Shown: positions 50,877 to 61,126 of the stretch, in pieces
Layout: each line of letters opens with the position of its first letter
Numbering within the stretch: position 1 is the first letter of the stretch
Origin: Paenibacillus sp. RUD330
GTDB lineage: Bacteria > Bacillota > Bacilli > Paenibacillales > Paenibacillaceae
DNA: 64,000 bases
Reading direction: 5' to 3'
Assembly: GCF_002243345.2 (NCBI RefSeq)
Contig: NZ_CP022655.2
Coordinates: 206,001 to 270,000, forward strand
Position numbers and translations under genes: made by a program
The notes under the pieces: generated by a model
Seen by the model: only the letters and a program-made list of their open reading frames with translations
What the model was told of the DNA's origin: nothing
Database searches by the model: none

Positions 50877-51434
50877 ATGAGCACGAACCTATCTCAAAAA
50901 TTCGATGCGGAGCGTCTGCGCGAAATGCCGATGGTCGACCTGGCCTTCGAGGTGCTGAAATCGGCGAACACGCCTTTTTACTACCGCGATCTGATGAAGG
51001 AAATCGCCAAGTACCGCGGGCTGACGGACGCCGAAGTCAACGACGTCATCGCCCAGGTCTATACGGAGATCAATATTGACGGACGGTTCGCCTGCGTAGG
51101 CAGCAACACTTGGGGCCTGAAGCGCTGGTATCCGGTCGAGAAGAACGAGGATCCGATCACCAACGCCAAGCGTCCGCGGATCATCAACGACGACGACGAC
51201 CTCGACGACGAGGAAGTGTTCGAAGGAGAAGAGGACGACACCTATACGGAGAGCGAAGAGGACTTCGACGTATTCGACGAAGACCGCGAGTTCGAAGAGA
51301 GCGAAGAAGAAGAGAGCGCCGTCGACGAAGAGATCGACGAGGAAGACGGCGCCGGCGAGGCGGAAGGCGAAGAGTCCGAGGATGACGACGAAGACTTCGA
51401 CGACGACTCCGACGCGGACGAAGAAGAGAAATAA
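50877..51434 (+). CDS. rpoE: RNA polymerase delta subunit
   Basis: Delta is a Gram-positive RNA polymerase subunit that helps enzyme recycling and start-site selection. This 185-residue protein has the globular HARE-HTH domain at 1-90 (FDAERLREMPMVDLAFEVLK, NDVIAQVYTEINIDGRF, NTWGLKRWYP) and a disordered, extremely acidic C-terminal half that is almost all Asp and Glu. This is the hallmark of the subunit. I chose ATG 50877, whose reading starts MSTNLSQKFD as in other Paenibacillus deltas. pyrG follows as in B. subtilis. Confidence 0.95.
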   Translation: MSTNLSQKFDAERLREMPMVDLAFEVLKSANTPFYYRDLMKEIAKYRGLTDAEVNDVIAQVYTEINIDGRFACVGSNTWGLKRWYPVEKNEDPITNAKRPRIINDDDDLDDEEVFEGEEDDTYTESEEDFDVFDEDREFEESEEEESAVDEEIDEEDGAGEAEGEESEDDDEDFDDDSDADEEEK

Positions 51435-51445
51435 GACAGCTGGAG

Positions 51446-51486
51446 GCCGGAAGGATGGGGGGAAATCCCACATCGTTCCGGCTTTT
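51446..51486 (+). terminator. Terminator of rpoE
   Basis: GCCGGAA pairs with TTCCGGC, enclosing an inner GGGA/TCCC stem, followed by TTTT. Confidence 0.8.
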
Positions 51487-51493
51487 GCCGTTC

Positions 51494-51533
51494 TTGACAG
51501 AGGCCAAGCGGTGAAGTAAACTATTGCATGGGC
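51494..51533 (+). promoter_or_regulatory. pyrG promoter with GGGC initiation site
   Basis: A consensus -35 TTGACA (51494-51499) and TAAACT (51517-51522) are 17 bases apart. Seven bases later the transcript would begin with GGGC (51530-51533), as in B. subtilis pyrG, where low CTP makes the polymerase stutter and add extra G residues at this site. Confidence 0.88.
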
Positions 51534-51640
51534 TTTTGGAGCGGTTAGTGGTATTTTATCGGCTCAAAGGCAGTGAGCGTACGCCATCCCGCGGGGGTGG
51601 ACGGCGGCATTGCCTCCATATCGGATGTCGTTATTCAGGA

Positions 51641-51680
51641 GTGCGCCCCCTTAATACGGGTGTCACTTTTTTTGTTTTTA
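51641..51680 (+). promoter_or_regulatory. pyrG attenuator hairpin with C-rich left arm
   Basis: GTGCGCCCCC and GGGTGTCAC form a stem (one bulged base) before a long T tract. The left arm holds CCCCCTT, which can pair with a poly-G extension at the 5' end of the RNA. In B. subtilis this pairing prevents the terminator when CTP is scarce, so pyrG is switched on by CTP shortage. Confidence 0.85.
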
Positions 51681-51683
51681 TAA

Positions 51684-53357
<1,674 letters not shown>

Positions 53358-53376
53358 GAGCAGGCGGAGGGAGATT

Positions 53377-53416
53377 CCGCTTTCATCTCCCCCGGGAGAT
53401 GGAGGCGGTTTTTTGA
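53377..53416 (+). terminator. Terminator of pyrG
   Basis: CCGC-TTCATCTCC pairs with GGAGATG-AGGCGG, a long stem with one or two bulges, then six Ts. Confidence 0.9.
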
Positions 53417-53424
53417 ATCGCGAA

Positions 53425-53454
53425 GAAGGAAATCGGAAACAAGGGGTCGAATAG
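53425..53454 (+). promoter_or_regulatory. Sigma-H-type promoter of spo0F
   Basis: GAAGGAAAT (53425-53433) fits the sigma-H -35 consensus RNAGGAWWW, and GTCGAATAG (53446-53454) matches RNNGAATWW at eight of nine positions, with a 12-base spacer. In B. subtilis, spo0F is transcribed from a sigma-H promoter at the onset of sporulation. Confidence 0.8.
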
Positions 53455-53553
53455 ACAGGGAACAGACCTATTTTGATGCCGCGCCGATGCATGAGACGCT
53501 ACGGGCCGCTTTTGTCCTGCAGATAAAACGACCACTACTCGGGAGGTAGAGAA

Positions 53554-53952
53554 ATGGACAAGAAAAAGGTACTGATTGTCGACGATCAGAATGGAATCCG
53601 GGTCTTGCTCATGGAAGTATTCACAAGCGAAGGGTATGCGACCTTCCAGGCTTCCAACGGCAAGCTGGCTCTGGACATCGTCCGCAATGAGAATCCGGAT
53701 CTGGTCCTGCTGGACATGAAAATTCCCGGCATGGATGGACTGGAGATCCTGAAGCATGTGAAAACAATCAACCGGAGCATCAAGGTCATCATGATGACAG
53801 CTTACGGAGAACTCGATATGATCAAGGAAGCGACGGATTTGGGAGCGGTCATGCACTTTACGAAGCCGTTCGATATCGACGAGATGAGGCTGGCCGTCAA
53901 CATGCAGCTCCGCCGCGACGGGGAGAACAACAAGTACGCCATCGGGTCCTGA
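53554..53952 (+). CDS. spo0F: Sporulation phosphorelay protein Spo0F
   Basis: Spo0F is the single-domain response regulator that takes phosphate from sporulation kinases and passes it to Spo0B. The 132-residue protein keeps the phosphorylated Asp54 ([11 protein letters not shown]), the acidic pair Asp10/Asp11, Thr82 and Lys104, at the same numbers as in B. subtilis, plus the very characteristic [18 protein letters not shown] opening. GGGAGGTAGA precedes the ATG. The C-terminus extends by about eight residues. Its stop lies inside the loop of the following terminator. Confidence 0.97.
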   Translation: MDKKKVLIVDDQNGIRVLLMEVFTSEGYATFQASNGKLALDIVRNENPDLVLLDMKIPGMDGLEILKHVKTINRSIKVIMMTAYGELDMIKEATDLGAVMHFTKPFDIDEMRLAVNMQLRRDGENNKYAIGS

Positions 53953-53970
53953 GCAAGGACCTTTTTTTTG
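53945..53970 (+). terminator. Terminator of spo0F
   Basis: GGTCC pairs with GGACC around TGAGCAA, followed by eight Ts. The left arm is coding and the loop holds the stop codon. Confidence 0.85.
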
Positions 53971-54484
53971 TGCCCGCTCTCGCGATTGGGAGATGATGGA
54001 GCGGCCGGGGAGAGGCCGCGTCTGTACACATCTCAACTTCAAGTATGTTATAATGGCCCAGAATGACGAGCCTCGGCACTGGGCTTGCTTCTCATGCGTG
54101 AATGCCAAGCTGTACCCATAGATGCCGAATGCAGCGGATGAATCGAATCCGGCGCTCGAGCACGCGGCGGCTGCCGGTTCGGATCGGCCCCATTCCTCAA
54201 GACCACGCAAGCGCGATAGCGGCATTTCCGCGGCGAGGCGGATTTCGGCGCGCTGGCTGCGTCCGCCTTTCGCCGCTTTTCCCTATCCTTCAGAACCCGG
54301 CAGATGCCGCGGCAACCTAGTCCCATAGTTCAACGTCTTATGTAGCAGCGCTGTTCATTTGGCGAACTCGAGCCTCTCGTGCAGCGAGGCGTTATCCTTT
54401 ATCTACAGCTCAAGCACCGCCAGGCGCGGCCGGCCGCGATGCGGCCGGAGGATGTTTGTTCTTCCCGGGGAGGATTTATCAGCG
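53971..54484. other. Long murA leader, 430 bases without a gene
   Basis: No protein gene is supported between the spo0F terminator and murA. An extended -10 (TGTTATAAT, 54046-54054) probably starts a transcript near 54061, giving a leader of about 424 bases. It has several hairpins (for example GCCTC...GAGGC near 54372-54391) and GC-rich palindromes near 54420-54460, but no T-box or known riboswitch consensus. Confidence 0.5.
54025..54054 (+). promoter_or_regulatory. Extended -10 promoter upstream of murA
   Basis: TATAAT (54049-54054) is preceded by TG at the extended position, and the -35 zone has TACACA (54025-54030) at 18 bases. Confidence 0.65.
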
Positions 54485-55738
54485 ATGGAGAAATTAATGG
54501 TTCGCGGCGGACTCCCGCTGCGGGGCACGGTACAGATCAGCGGGGCCAAGAACAGCGCGGTTGCGCTGCTGCCCGCTGCTATTTTAGCGGAATCCGAAGT
54601 CGTCCTGGACAACCTTCCGCATCTAAGCGATGTGGCGGTCTACGCCGAGATACTGGAACAGCTCGGAGCCGGCGTATCCTGGAGCGGCGACACGATGCGG
54701 ATCGACGCGTCGAACCTGCAGTCGGCCGCCATGCCCAACGGCAAGGTCAAGCTGCTGCGGGCTTCCTACTATTTGATGGGAGCGCTGCTCGGCCGGTTCG
54801 GAGAGGCCGTCATCGGCCTTCCGGGCGGATGCAATTTCGAGCCCCGTCCGATCGACCAGCATATCAAAGGCTTCGAGGCGCTTGGAGCCGAAGTGTCGAA
54901 CGATCACGGCTCGATCCGGATCTCCGCCAAGGAGCTTCGCGGAGCGAAAATATATCTCGATGTCGTCAGCGTCGGGGCGACGATCAACATCATGCTCGCG
55001 GCATCGCGCGCCAAAGGCCTTACGACGATTGAAAATGCCGCAAAGGAGCCTGAGATCATCGATGTGGCCACGCTGCTCAACGCGATGGGGGCCAGGATCA
55101 AAGGGGCGGGCACGGAGACGATTCGGATCGAAGGCGTAGACAGCATGCACGGCTGCCGTCATTCCATCATCCCGGACCGCATCCAGGCCGGCACGTACAT
55201 GATCGCGGCAGCCGCGACGAGAGGCGACGTCACGATCGACGGCGTCATTCCGAAGCACATGGAGGCGATGAGCGCCAAGCTTCTGGAGATGGGCGTCGGC
55301 GTGGTGGAAATGGACGAATCGATCCGCATCATCGGCAGGCCGGACTACGAGGCGATCGACGTGCGCGCGCTCGTCTACCCGGGCTTCGCCACGGATCTCC
55401 AATCGCCGATGACGAGCCTGCTGACCCAGGCTTCGGGCGTGAGCATCCTTACGGACTACGTGTACAGCAACCGGTTCAAGCATGTTCCCGAGCTGGCGCG
55501 GATGGGAGCCAATATCCGCGTGGAAGGGCGTTCGGCCATCATCGAAGGGAGCCGGCTCAACGCGGCCAAGGTCAAAGCGTCCGATCTGCGTGCCGGAGCG
55601 GCGCTTGTCGTGGCCGGTCTGACCGTCGCTGACGGAGTCACCGAGATATCGGGCGTTGAATATATCGACCGGGGCTACGACAATCTCGTCGACAATCTCC
55701 GCCGCCTGGGCGCCGAAGTGTGGCGCGAGGACCGCTAG
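54485..55738 (+). CDS. murA: UDP-N-acetylglucosamine 1-carboxyvinyltransferase (MurA/MurZ)
   Basis: MurA adds enolpyruvate from PEP to UDP-GlcNAc, the first committed step of peptidoglycan synthesis. The 417-residue protein keeps Lys22 and Asn23 ([12 protein letters not shown]), the catalytic Cys116 in [16 protein letters not shown], Arg and Asp residues of the second domain and the [13 protein letters not shown] segment near 367-379. The Cys is the fosfomycin target. The position before rho corresponds to B. subtilis murAB (murZ), so this is probably one of two paralogues. ATG 54485 follows GGGGAGGAT by about 10 bases. Confidence 0.95.
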   Translation: MEKLMVRGGLPLRGTVQISGAKNSAVALLPAAILAESEVVLDNLPHLSDVAVYAEILEQLGAGVSWSGDTMRIDASNLQSAAMPNGKVKLLRASYYLMGALLGRFGEAVIGLPGGCNFEPRPIDQHIKGFEALGAEVSNDHGSIRISAKELRGAKIYLDVVSVGATINIMLAASRAKGLTTIENAAKEPEIIDVATLLNAMGARIKGAGTETIRIEGVDSMHGCRHSIIPDRIQAGTYMIAAAATRGDVTIDGVIPKHMEAMSAKLLEMGVGVVEMDESIRIIGRPDYEAIDVRALVYPGFATDLQSPMTSLLTQASGVSILTDYVYSNRFKHVPELARMGANIRVEGRSAIIEGSRLNAAKVKASDLRAGAALVVAGLTVADGVTEISGVEYIDRGYDNLVDNLRRLGAEVWREDR

Positions 55739-56061
55739 CTTCCTTTCCGAGCGATCGGCTCCGGCTTTTTCCTCCGAGAGATGCAGGCCGATGTTCGGCC
55801 TGCTCCGCATTTTTGCCAGGACACCTGGGCTGGATGAGCATGAGCATGAACCTGCAGCTCGACCGGCCCGGGACAGTCCCGGCCTCCTGAAAATCCCGTC
55901 CCGACTTTCCGACCTGATGCCAGGCCGGGTGCGGATGCGGAATAGACCGCGGTGCAGCCGGATAGAATGAAAGAATAGATCTTATAGATTCAGATAGGAT
56001 TCGAACCGTCCCTTCACGAGGTAAGAGGTAAGGTGTGAAAACTGAATAAAGTGGTGAGAGC
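55739..56061. other. Gap between murA and rho
   Basis: Contains the murA terminator and then about 245 bases of leader. A GC stem (GGGAC-a-GTCCC with GGCC arms, 55864-55884) and an AT-richer zone with TATAGA near 55982 lie before the rho ribosome site (GTGGTGAGAG). No gene is seen. Rho attenuates its own gene in other bacteria; no such element can be proved here. Confidence 0.5.
55781..55816 (+). terminator. Terminator of murA
   Basis: GCAGGCCGA and TCGGCCTGC form a 9-bp stem, followed after a short gap by TTTTT. Confidence 0.75.
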
Positions 56062-58476
56062 ATGAGTGATTTTCAGATCGCCGATCTGGAAGCAATGACA
56101 TTGAACGATCTGTATAAGTTCGCCAAGCAGTACGAGGTGCCGAGCTTCAACCAGATGAGGAAGAAAGAGCTTGTGTTTGCCATTCTCCGCGCTCAGGCGG
56201 AACGAGGCGGGCTTCTGTTCATGCAGGGCGTGCTGGACATCCTGCCGGAAGGCTTTGGATTTTTGCGTCCGATCAACTACCTTCCGAGCAATGAGGATAT
56301 TTACATTTCGGCTTCCCAAATCCGGAGGTTCGACCTGCGCAGCGGCGACCTCGTGTCGGGCAAATGCCGGCCTCCAAAAGAAAGCGAGCGCTACTTCGGA
56401 CTTCTCCAAGTCAACGCCGTCAACGGCATGAGCCCTGAAACGGCTGCCGACCGCCTGCATTTCCCTGCCTTGACCCCATTGTTCCCGCAAAAGAAACTCG
56501 TCCTTGAAACGACTCCGCATCGTTTGTCCACCCGAATCATGGATTTGCTCGCGCCGGTCGGACTCGGCCAGCGCGGCCTGATCGTCGCTCCTCCCAAAGC
56601 CGGCAAGACGCTTCTGCTGAAGGAAATCGCGAACAGCATCTCGGAAAACAACCCGGAGATCGAACTGTTCGTGCTGCTGATCGACGAGAGGCCGGAGGAA
56701 GTGACGGACATGCAGCGCTCCGTGCGGGGCGAGGTTGTCGCCTCGACCTTCGATGAGCTGCCGGAGAACCATATCAAGGTCGCGGAGCTTGTGCTGGAGC
56801 GCGCTCTGCGCATGGTCGAGCACAAGAAGGATGTCGTGATCCTTCTCGACAGCATTACCCGGCTCGCGCGGGCCTACAACCTGGTCATTCCGCCTTCCGG
56901 ACGCACGCTGAGCGGCGGCATCGATCCGGCTGCCTTCCATCGCCCGAAGCGCTTCTTCGGATCGGCGCGGAACATCGAGGAAGGCGGCAGCCTGACGATC
57001 CTGGCCACGGCGCTGATCGACACCGGTTCCCGGATGGACGACATCATCTATGAAGAGTTCAAGGGAACGGGCAACATGGAGCTTCATCTCGACCGCAAGC
57101 TGGCTGAGCGCCGCATCTTCCCTGCGCTGGATATCCGCCGTTCGGGCACGCGCCGCGAGGATCTCTTGCTGACGAAGGAAGAGCTGGATAAAATCTGGGT
57201 CATCCGCAAGAATATGAACGATTCCATGGAGTTCGTGGACAATTTCCTGAAGAGGCTGGGCGAGACGAAAACGAACGCCGAATTCCTGGCCACGCTGGAG
57301 TCGAAGAGCGGCGCGCGGGGAAGCACGGGCAGCGCTCCTTCCGCGGGGGCTGGCGGCAGTCCTGCCAGCGGTCCGGCAGGCGGAAGCCCGATCGTGTCCA
57401 ACACGTCGAGCTACAGGAACGGCAACGGAGCCGGCGCTTACCGGCAAGGTTCTTCCGGCCAGACGGCTCAGGTCGCGGGACTCGGAGGCAGCTCTTCGCC
57501 GACCTCGACGCCGCCGGGACGGACGGAAGGCTACAGCTCTCGTCCTGGAAGCGCGGGCGCCAGCCCGTCCTACGGAAGCAATCGTCCTGCAGGCAGCGGC
57601 GTTTCCCGTCCGGGCACCCGTCCGGTCGGCACCCGTCCGGCAAGCGGCGGACAGCGTCCGGGCGGATATTCCGCTTCGACGCGGCCGGCAGGCGCGGAGC
57701 AGCGCTTCGGCGGCTCCGCTCCGGAGCAAGGCTTGACCGGCGCAGCCGAGCGTCCGGCAAGCCGCCCAGCGGCATCCGGCGCCGGCGAAGCCGGAGCGGC
57801 TGCGGCGAAGCCGGCGCCCGCGCCGCAGCTAGAAGCGCGGCCGGATGCCGTGCGCCCGGCCGCAGCGGCAAGGCCGGCTTCGCCGCAGCCTGAGCCGCAG
57901 GCCGAGGCCATGCGGCCGGATGCGGCGGTCAGCGCCGCATCGAGCGCGCCGGCGCCTGAGCCGCAAGCTTCGCCGCGCAGCGAGACGCCTGCGGCATCGG
58001 GCGCCGCCGATGCGCCTGCGGCGGCCCCGGCGCGCACTCGCGCCGCTTCGCCGCGGGCAGCGGCTTCGCGCGCTGCCAGGCGCAGCAGCCGGCGCAGGAC
58101 GCCGCGCCTGCCGCGCAGCCGGCTGCGCCGGAAGCGTCCGCCGCTGCCGAGCCGGCGGCCAAGCGCACTCGCGCCGCTTCGGCTTCGCCGCGCGCCCCGC
58201 GCATCAAGGCGGCAGCTTCGCCTGCCGCCGAAACCGCGCCGCAAGCCGGCGCCGAGACGGCTGCCGCAGCTTCGCCTGCGGACGCCGCAGCGGCTCCGGC
58301 CGCGCCGAAGCGCACCCGCGCTCCGCGCGCGGCGGCGGCCGACAAGCCGGCCGCCGGAACGACCCGCCGCACGGCGCGATCCAAGTCCGCTCCTGTGGAT
58401 GAGTCCCCGGCGGAATAAGCCCCGCCGGGCGCTAAAGATTTTAGGAGGACATCATGAATCTTGTATATGCCGATGA
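56062..58476 (+). CDS. rho: Transcription termination factor Rho with long low-complexity tail
   Basis: Residues 1-413 are a complete hexameric Rho: Rho_N (1-45), cold-shock RNA-binding domain (50-125), Walker [10 protein letters not shown] (175-183), Walker B in [15 protein letters not shown], and the Q/R loops GRTLSGGID. It then continues for about 390 more codons of Gly/Ala/Ser/Pro-rich sequence to a stop at 58476, inside the next gene. From about residue 665 the composition changes abruptly from Ala/Pro-rich to Arg-rich, whereas another frame (through 58050-58418) continues with Ala/Pro/Lys-Arg-Thr-Arg repeats and ends in DESPAE. An apparent frameshift near 58060 is likely, by error, mutation or recoding. 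Start ATG 56062. Confidence 0.9.
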   Translation: MSDFQIADLEAMTLNDLYKFAKQYEVPSFNQMRKKELVFAILRAQAERGGLLFMQGVLDILPEGFGFLRPINYLPSNEDIYISASQIRRFDLRSGDLVSGKCRPPKESERYFGLLQVNAVNGMSPETAADRLHFPALTPLFPQKKLVLETTPHRLSTRIMDLLAPVGLGQRGLIVAPPKAGKTLLLKEIANSISENNPEIELFVLLIDERPEEVTDMQRSVRGEVVASTFDELPENHIKVAELVLERALRMVEHKKDVVILLDSITRLARAYNLVIPPSGRTLSGGIDPAAFHRPKRFFGSARNIEEGGSLTILATALIDTGSRMDDIIYEEFKGTGNMELHLDRKLAERRIFPALDIRRSGTRREDLLLTKEELDKIWVIRKNMNDSMEFVDNFLKRLGETKTNAEFLATLESKSGARGSTGSAPSAGAGGSPASGPAGGSPIVSNTSSYRNGNGAGAYRQGSSGQTAQVAGLGGSSSPTSTPPGRTEGYSSRPGSAGASPSYGSNRPAGSGVSRPGTRPVGTRPASGGQRPGGYSASTRPAGAEQRFGGSAPEQGLTGAAERPASRPAASGAGEAGAAAAKPAPAPQLEARPDAVRPAAAARPASPQPEPQAEAMRPDAAVSAASSAPAPEPQASPRSETPAASGAADAPAAAPARTRAASPRAAASRAARRSSRRRTPRLPRSRLRRKRPPLPSRRPSALAPLRLRRAPRASRRQLRLPPKPRRKPAPRRLPQLRLRTPQRLRPRRSAPALRARRRPTSRPPERPAARRDPSPLLWMSPRRNKPRRALKILGGHHESCICR

Positions 58477-59713
58477 ACAAGGCAATCTATATGACCATCC
58501 CGATTGGATCGGGCTTGGCCGCAGCGGCGACGTCGTCGTTGAAATCATGGACGAGGAGCTTATCCCCCTTCCGGAGGGAGCGACTCTCGTCGGCCTGCCG
58601 GGCACTCGCCCGGTCGGCATCAGCTCCCGCACCGGGGAGATGGAAGTGCTGCCCGGATCCTATCAGGCTGTAGGCGCGCTGCTTCCCCAAGGCTATACGC
58701 GGCTTAATCTGCCCGGCTACGTCAAAGCGGACAAAAACGCCGTCCTGCCGCTGTTCGGCTACACCTCCGTCGTCTGGAAGGACGGCGGCTTCCATGTCGC
58801 GGCCGAGCGCAGCGACGATCCCGAGCGCTGGAATCCGCTGAACTGCGATGCCAAGGAACTGAACGTGAAGGTGGAGGAGCTGCTGGCGAAATACCCGGAC
58901 AACAGGCTGTACAAGCATCTGTCCCATTGCGCGCTCGGCTACGAATGCCTCACGGCGTCCAATACGTTCCTGCAGCGCTGGGAAGGAGCCGTCCCGGTTT
59001 CCTATTCCTGCAACGCAGGCTGCTTCGGCTGCATTTCCGAGCAGCCGGAGGACAGCGCGTTCCCGGCTCCGCAGACCCGCATGAACTTCAAGCCGACCGT
59101 CGACGAAATCGTGGAGATCATGCTGGAGCAGCTGAAGACTCCCGATGCGATCATCAGCTTCGGCCAGGGCTGCGAGGGCGAGCCGTCCACCCAGGCCAGG
59201 ATCATCGTGGAGGCGATGAAGAGAGTCCGCGAGCAGACGTCGATGGGCTACATCAACATCAACACGAACGCCGGGCTCACGGACTTCATGCGGGCGATCG
59301 TCGATGCCGGCCTCGATCTGATGAGGGTGAGCACGATCAGCGCGCTGGACGACCATTACAACGCGTACTACAAGCCTCGGGCCTATACGCTCAAAAATGT
59401 GGAGAAGTCCTTGCGTTATGCCGCCGACCAAGGCGTCTACACCTCCATCAACTATCTCATCTTCCCGGGCGTCACCGACCGCGAGGAGGAGATGGAAGCG
59501 ATGATCGAGTTCGTCCGCCGGACGGATCTCAAGCTGATTCAGATGCGCAACCTCAACATCGATCCGGAAGCGTATCTGAACCTCATTCCGAAGGCGCGCG
59601 GAGAGATCTACGGCATGAAGCAGATGCTGGAGATTTTCCGCGAGGAGCTGCCGGGCGTCGTCATCGGCTCGTACACGCATGTGCCGCCGTCCCGGCTGGC
59701 GAGGCAACGCTGA
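58454..59713 (+). CDS. Radical SAM protein with large N-terminal domain
   Basis: This 419-residue protein has a radical SAM cluster motif CX3CX2C at Cys186, Cys190 and Cys193 ([11 protein letters not shown]). The glycine-rich SAM-binding [11 protein letters not shown] follows near 236-246, then strands of the TIM-barrel such as [15 protein letters not shown] and [12 protein letters not shown]. An N-domain of 170 residues ([15 protein letters not shown], then [12 protein letters not shown]) precedes the core and has no family I recognise. AGGAGGA lies 5 bases before the ATG. It is encoded between rho and rpmE. I cannot name the reaction; no substrate-peptide gene is nearby. Confidence 0.88.
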   Translation: MNLVYADEQGNLYDHPDWIGLGRSGDVVVEIMDEELIPLPEGATLVGLPGTRPVGISSRTGEMEVLPGSYQAVGALLPQGYTRLNLPGYVKADKNAVLPLFGYTSVVWKDGGFHVAAERSDDPERWNPLNCDAKELNVKVEELLAKYPDNRLYKHLSHCALGYECLTASNTFLQRWEGAVPVSYSCNAGCFGCISEQPEDSAFPAPQTRMNFKPTVDEIVEIMLEQLKTPDAIISFGQGCEGEPSTQARIIVEAMKRVREQTSMGYININTNAGLTDFMRAIVDAGLDLMRVSTISALDDHYNAYYKPRAYTLKNVEKSLRYAADQGVYTSINYLIFPGVTDREEEMEAMIEFVRRTDLKLIQMRNLNIDPEAYLNLIPKARGEIYGMKQMLEIFREELPGVVIGSYTHVPPSRLARQR

Positions 59714-59794
59714 AAGCCGTACTGATCAAGGTTGATGGACGTCCTGCGCCGGGAGATAGGGTGCAAGTCCTGCCGGCGGCCCGCAGCAATCCTA

Positions 59795-59823
59795 TTGCCT
59801 ACGGCACTTGTCCGTGATATACT
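59795..59823 (+). promoter_or_regulatory. Sigma-A-type promoter of rpmE
   Basis: TTGCCT (59795-59800) and TATACT (59818-59823) are 17 bases apart. The leader includes CTGGGCT...AGCTCAGG, a small stem just before the ribosome site AGAGGTG. Confidence 0.8.
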
Positions 59824-59883
59824 ATTCAGGTATGCATAACTCTGGGCTCGCTTGAAGCTCAGGGCAGAAAGAGGTGAAAGACG

Positions 59884-60081
59884 ATGAAAGAGGCTATTCA
59901 TCCGAAATACCACGTGACTACGGCTACTTGCGCTTGCGGCAACACGTTCGAGACGGGTTCCGTTAAACCGAACCTGCGCGTGGAGATCTGCTCCGCTTGC
60001 CACCCGTTCTTCACAGGCAAACAGAAATTCCTGGATGCCGGCGGCCGCGTAGACCGTTTCAAAAAGAAATACGGCATCTAA
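59884..60081 (+). CDS. rpmE: 50S ribosomal protein L31, zinc-binding type
   Basis: This 65-residue protein is L31 of the C+ (zinc) type: Cys16 and Cys18 in ATCACGNTF and Cys37 and Cys40 in [16 protein letters not shown] bind one zinc ion. In Bacillus this form is used when zinc is sufficient and replaced by YtiA when it is short. The ATG is preceded by AGAGGTG. A strong promoter and a terminator make it a single-gene unit, as in B. subtilis after rho. Confidence 0.97.
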   Translation: MKEAIHPKYHVTTATCACGNTFETGSVKPNLRVEICSACHPFFTGKQKFLDAGGRVDRFKKKYGI

Positions 60082-60110
60082 TCGACTGCCAGAAATTGGC
60101 GGCATAGAAG

Positions 60111-60151
60111 AACCTCCCTCAGCCATCCTATGGACTGAAGGGAGGTTTTTT
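60111..60151 (+). terminator. Terminator of rpmE, sharing its stem with the next ribosome site
   Basis: AACCTCCCTCAG and CTGAAGGGAGGTT form a long stem (one bulged A) followed by TTTTTT. The GGGAGG in its right arm is also the probable ribosome site of the next gene. Confidence 0.9.
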
Positions 60152-60153
60152 AA

Positions 60154-60561
60154 TTGACATCAGCATTTCGCTTCCATACCCATAAGCCTCTTCGGGCCGT
60201 TTGCGTGCTTCTGCTTGGCGCCGCTCTGCTGTCGGGCTGCGGCGGCAGCCCGGAGCATAACCGGGTGAAGAGCTACGGGCAGGACGGACATCTAGGCTTG
60301 ACGAATACGAATCCCCGCCTCCCCAATACGCCGCATTCGCAGAGCTACCAGCAGGATGCGGACTTCGCAGAGCTCAAGGTCAAGCAGGTCGAAGGGGTGA
60401 AGACGGCCCGGCTTGCTTTCGACGGCCCGACGCTCCGGGTGTACGTGACGCCGAAGGCGGGGCTGAGCGCCGCTCAGCGGGAGCAGGTGCGCAGCCGCGT
60501 CGAGTCGCAGCTCGCCTTCAACATGCCCCGCTATAAAATCATTGCCCGCCTGGCTTCGTAA
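60154..60561 (+). CDS. Small lipoprotein, YhcN/YlaJ-like
   Basis: This 135-residue protein starts at TTG and has a lipoprotein signal peptide ending at Cys29 (ALLSGC). The mature part resembles spore lipoproteins of the YhcN/YlaJ type: a short polar region with NRVKSYGQDGHLGLTNTNPR, then FAELKVKQVEGVKTARLAFDGPTLRVYVTPKAGLS, the small alpha-beta domain of that family. It would be anchored at the outer face of the cell membrane, and in spore formers often in the spore inner membrane. The ribosome site lies within the rpmE terminator stem, 8 bases before the TTG. Confidence 0.7.
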   Translation: MTSAFRFHTHKPLRAVCVLLLGAALLSGCGGSPEHNRVKSYGQDGHLGLTNTNPRLPNTPHSQSYQQDADFAELKVKQVEGVKTARLAFDGPTLRVYVTPKAGLSAAQREQVRSRVESQLAFNMPRYKIIARLAS

Positions 60562-60612
60562 GGCGACCGCGACCGCGCCTTTCTTTCCCTGGAGCGGGGA
60601 GACGAAGGCCGG

Positions 60613-60641
60613 TTGCACAAGCCGTGCAAATGGGCTATACT
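60613..60641 (+). promoter_or_regulatory. Promoter of the SRP RNA gene
   Basis: TTGCAC (60613-60618) and TATACT (60636-60641) are 17 bases apart, 7 bases before the RNA begins. Confidence 0.85.
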
Positions 60642-60647
60642 GAAAAT

Positions 60648-60921
60648 CTGCCGTGCTAGATGGGGAGGTAGCGGTGCCCTGTAACTCGCAATCCGCTATA
60701 GCGAGGTTGAATTCCTGCCGTAGGTTATGCGTTGCAGTGTATGGCGCCTAGGAACAGCGTTGAAGGATGGGTCCTCCGCAATGGACACTTGTGAACCCGG
60801 TCAGGTCCGGAAGGAAGCAGCCGTAAGCAGGCGCGTTCATGTGCCGGAGGAGTGCCTGACCCGAGCTGGAATCAGGAATGCCTGCTGGACCGCATGGATC
60901 GAGGGCAGGTGCACGGTCCTA
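60648..60921 (+). ncRNA. ffs: Signal recognition particle RNA (long Bacillus type, scRNA)
   Basis: The start TGCCGTGCTAGATGGGGAGG and the end GGTGCACGGT pair as the terminal helix. GGTGCCCTGTAACTCGCAAT marks the Alu domain with helices 3 and 4, and GGTCAGGTCCGGAAGGAAGC (60817-60836) is the universally conserved helix 8 tetraloop region that binds Ffh. At about 275 bases it is the long form with an Alu domain found in Bacillus and relatives. It lies upstream of dnaX, as in B. subtilis. Confidence 0.96.
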
Positions 60922-60928
60922 ACTAAGC

Positions 60929-60985
60929 AGAGCAACGTCTGGAGTCCGACTCTTCGTGAGGAGGTCTTCCGGGCGTTTTTTTTTA
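60929..60985 (+). terminator. Terminator of the SRP RNA
   Basis: ACGTCTGGA... pairs imperfectly with ...TTCCGGGCGT around CTC-ttcgt-GAG, followed by nine Ts. Confidence 0.75.
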
Positions 60986-61049
60986 TGTTCAATAGAAAGC
61001 TTCTCGCATTCCCGACGGCTGCCTGCCGATGTCATCGGGCGGATTCCTT

Positions 61050-61078
61050 TTGCCGGGCAGGAAGCGGTATTGTATAAT
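61050..61078 (+). promoter_or_regulatory. Promoter of dnaX
   Basis: TTGCCG (61050-61055) and a perfect TATAAT (61073-61078) are 17 bases apart. Confidence 0.85.
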
Positions 61079-61126
61079 GAAGAGACGAAATAACGGCCGA
61101 GGCCGGCCGGAAAGGAAGCCTGCATC

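Noticed and set aside
51641..51680. Simple intrinsic terminator of an upstream gene
   Set aside because: rpoE already has its own terminator at 51446-51486; position after the pyrG promoter and the C-rich arm make it an attenuator instead.
55996..56020. tRNA-like GGTTCGAATCC on the minus strand upstream of rho
   Set aside because: No acceptor stem, anticodon arm or D-arm can be placed around it, so it is a chance match.
59738..59790. Cobalamin-riboswitch-like core (GGGAG..GGGTGCAAGTCC..GGCGGCCCGC) before rpmE
   Set aside because: Only the central block resembles the consensus; the B12-box helix and flanking helices are not found, and the stretch lies upstream of the rpmE promoter.
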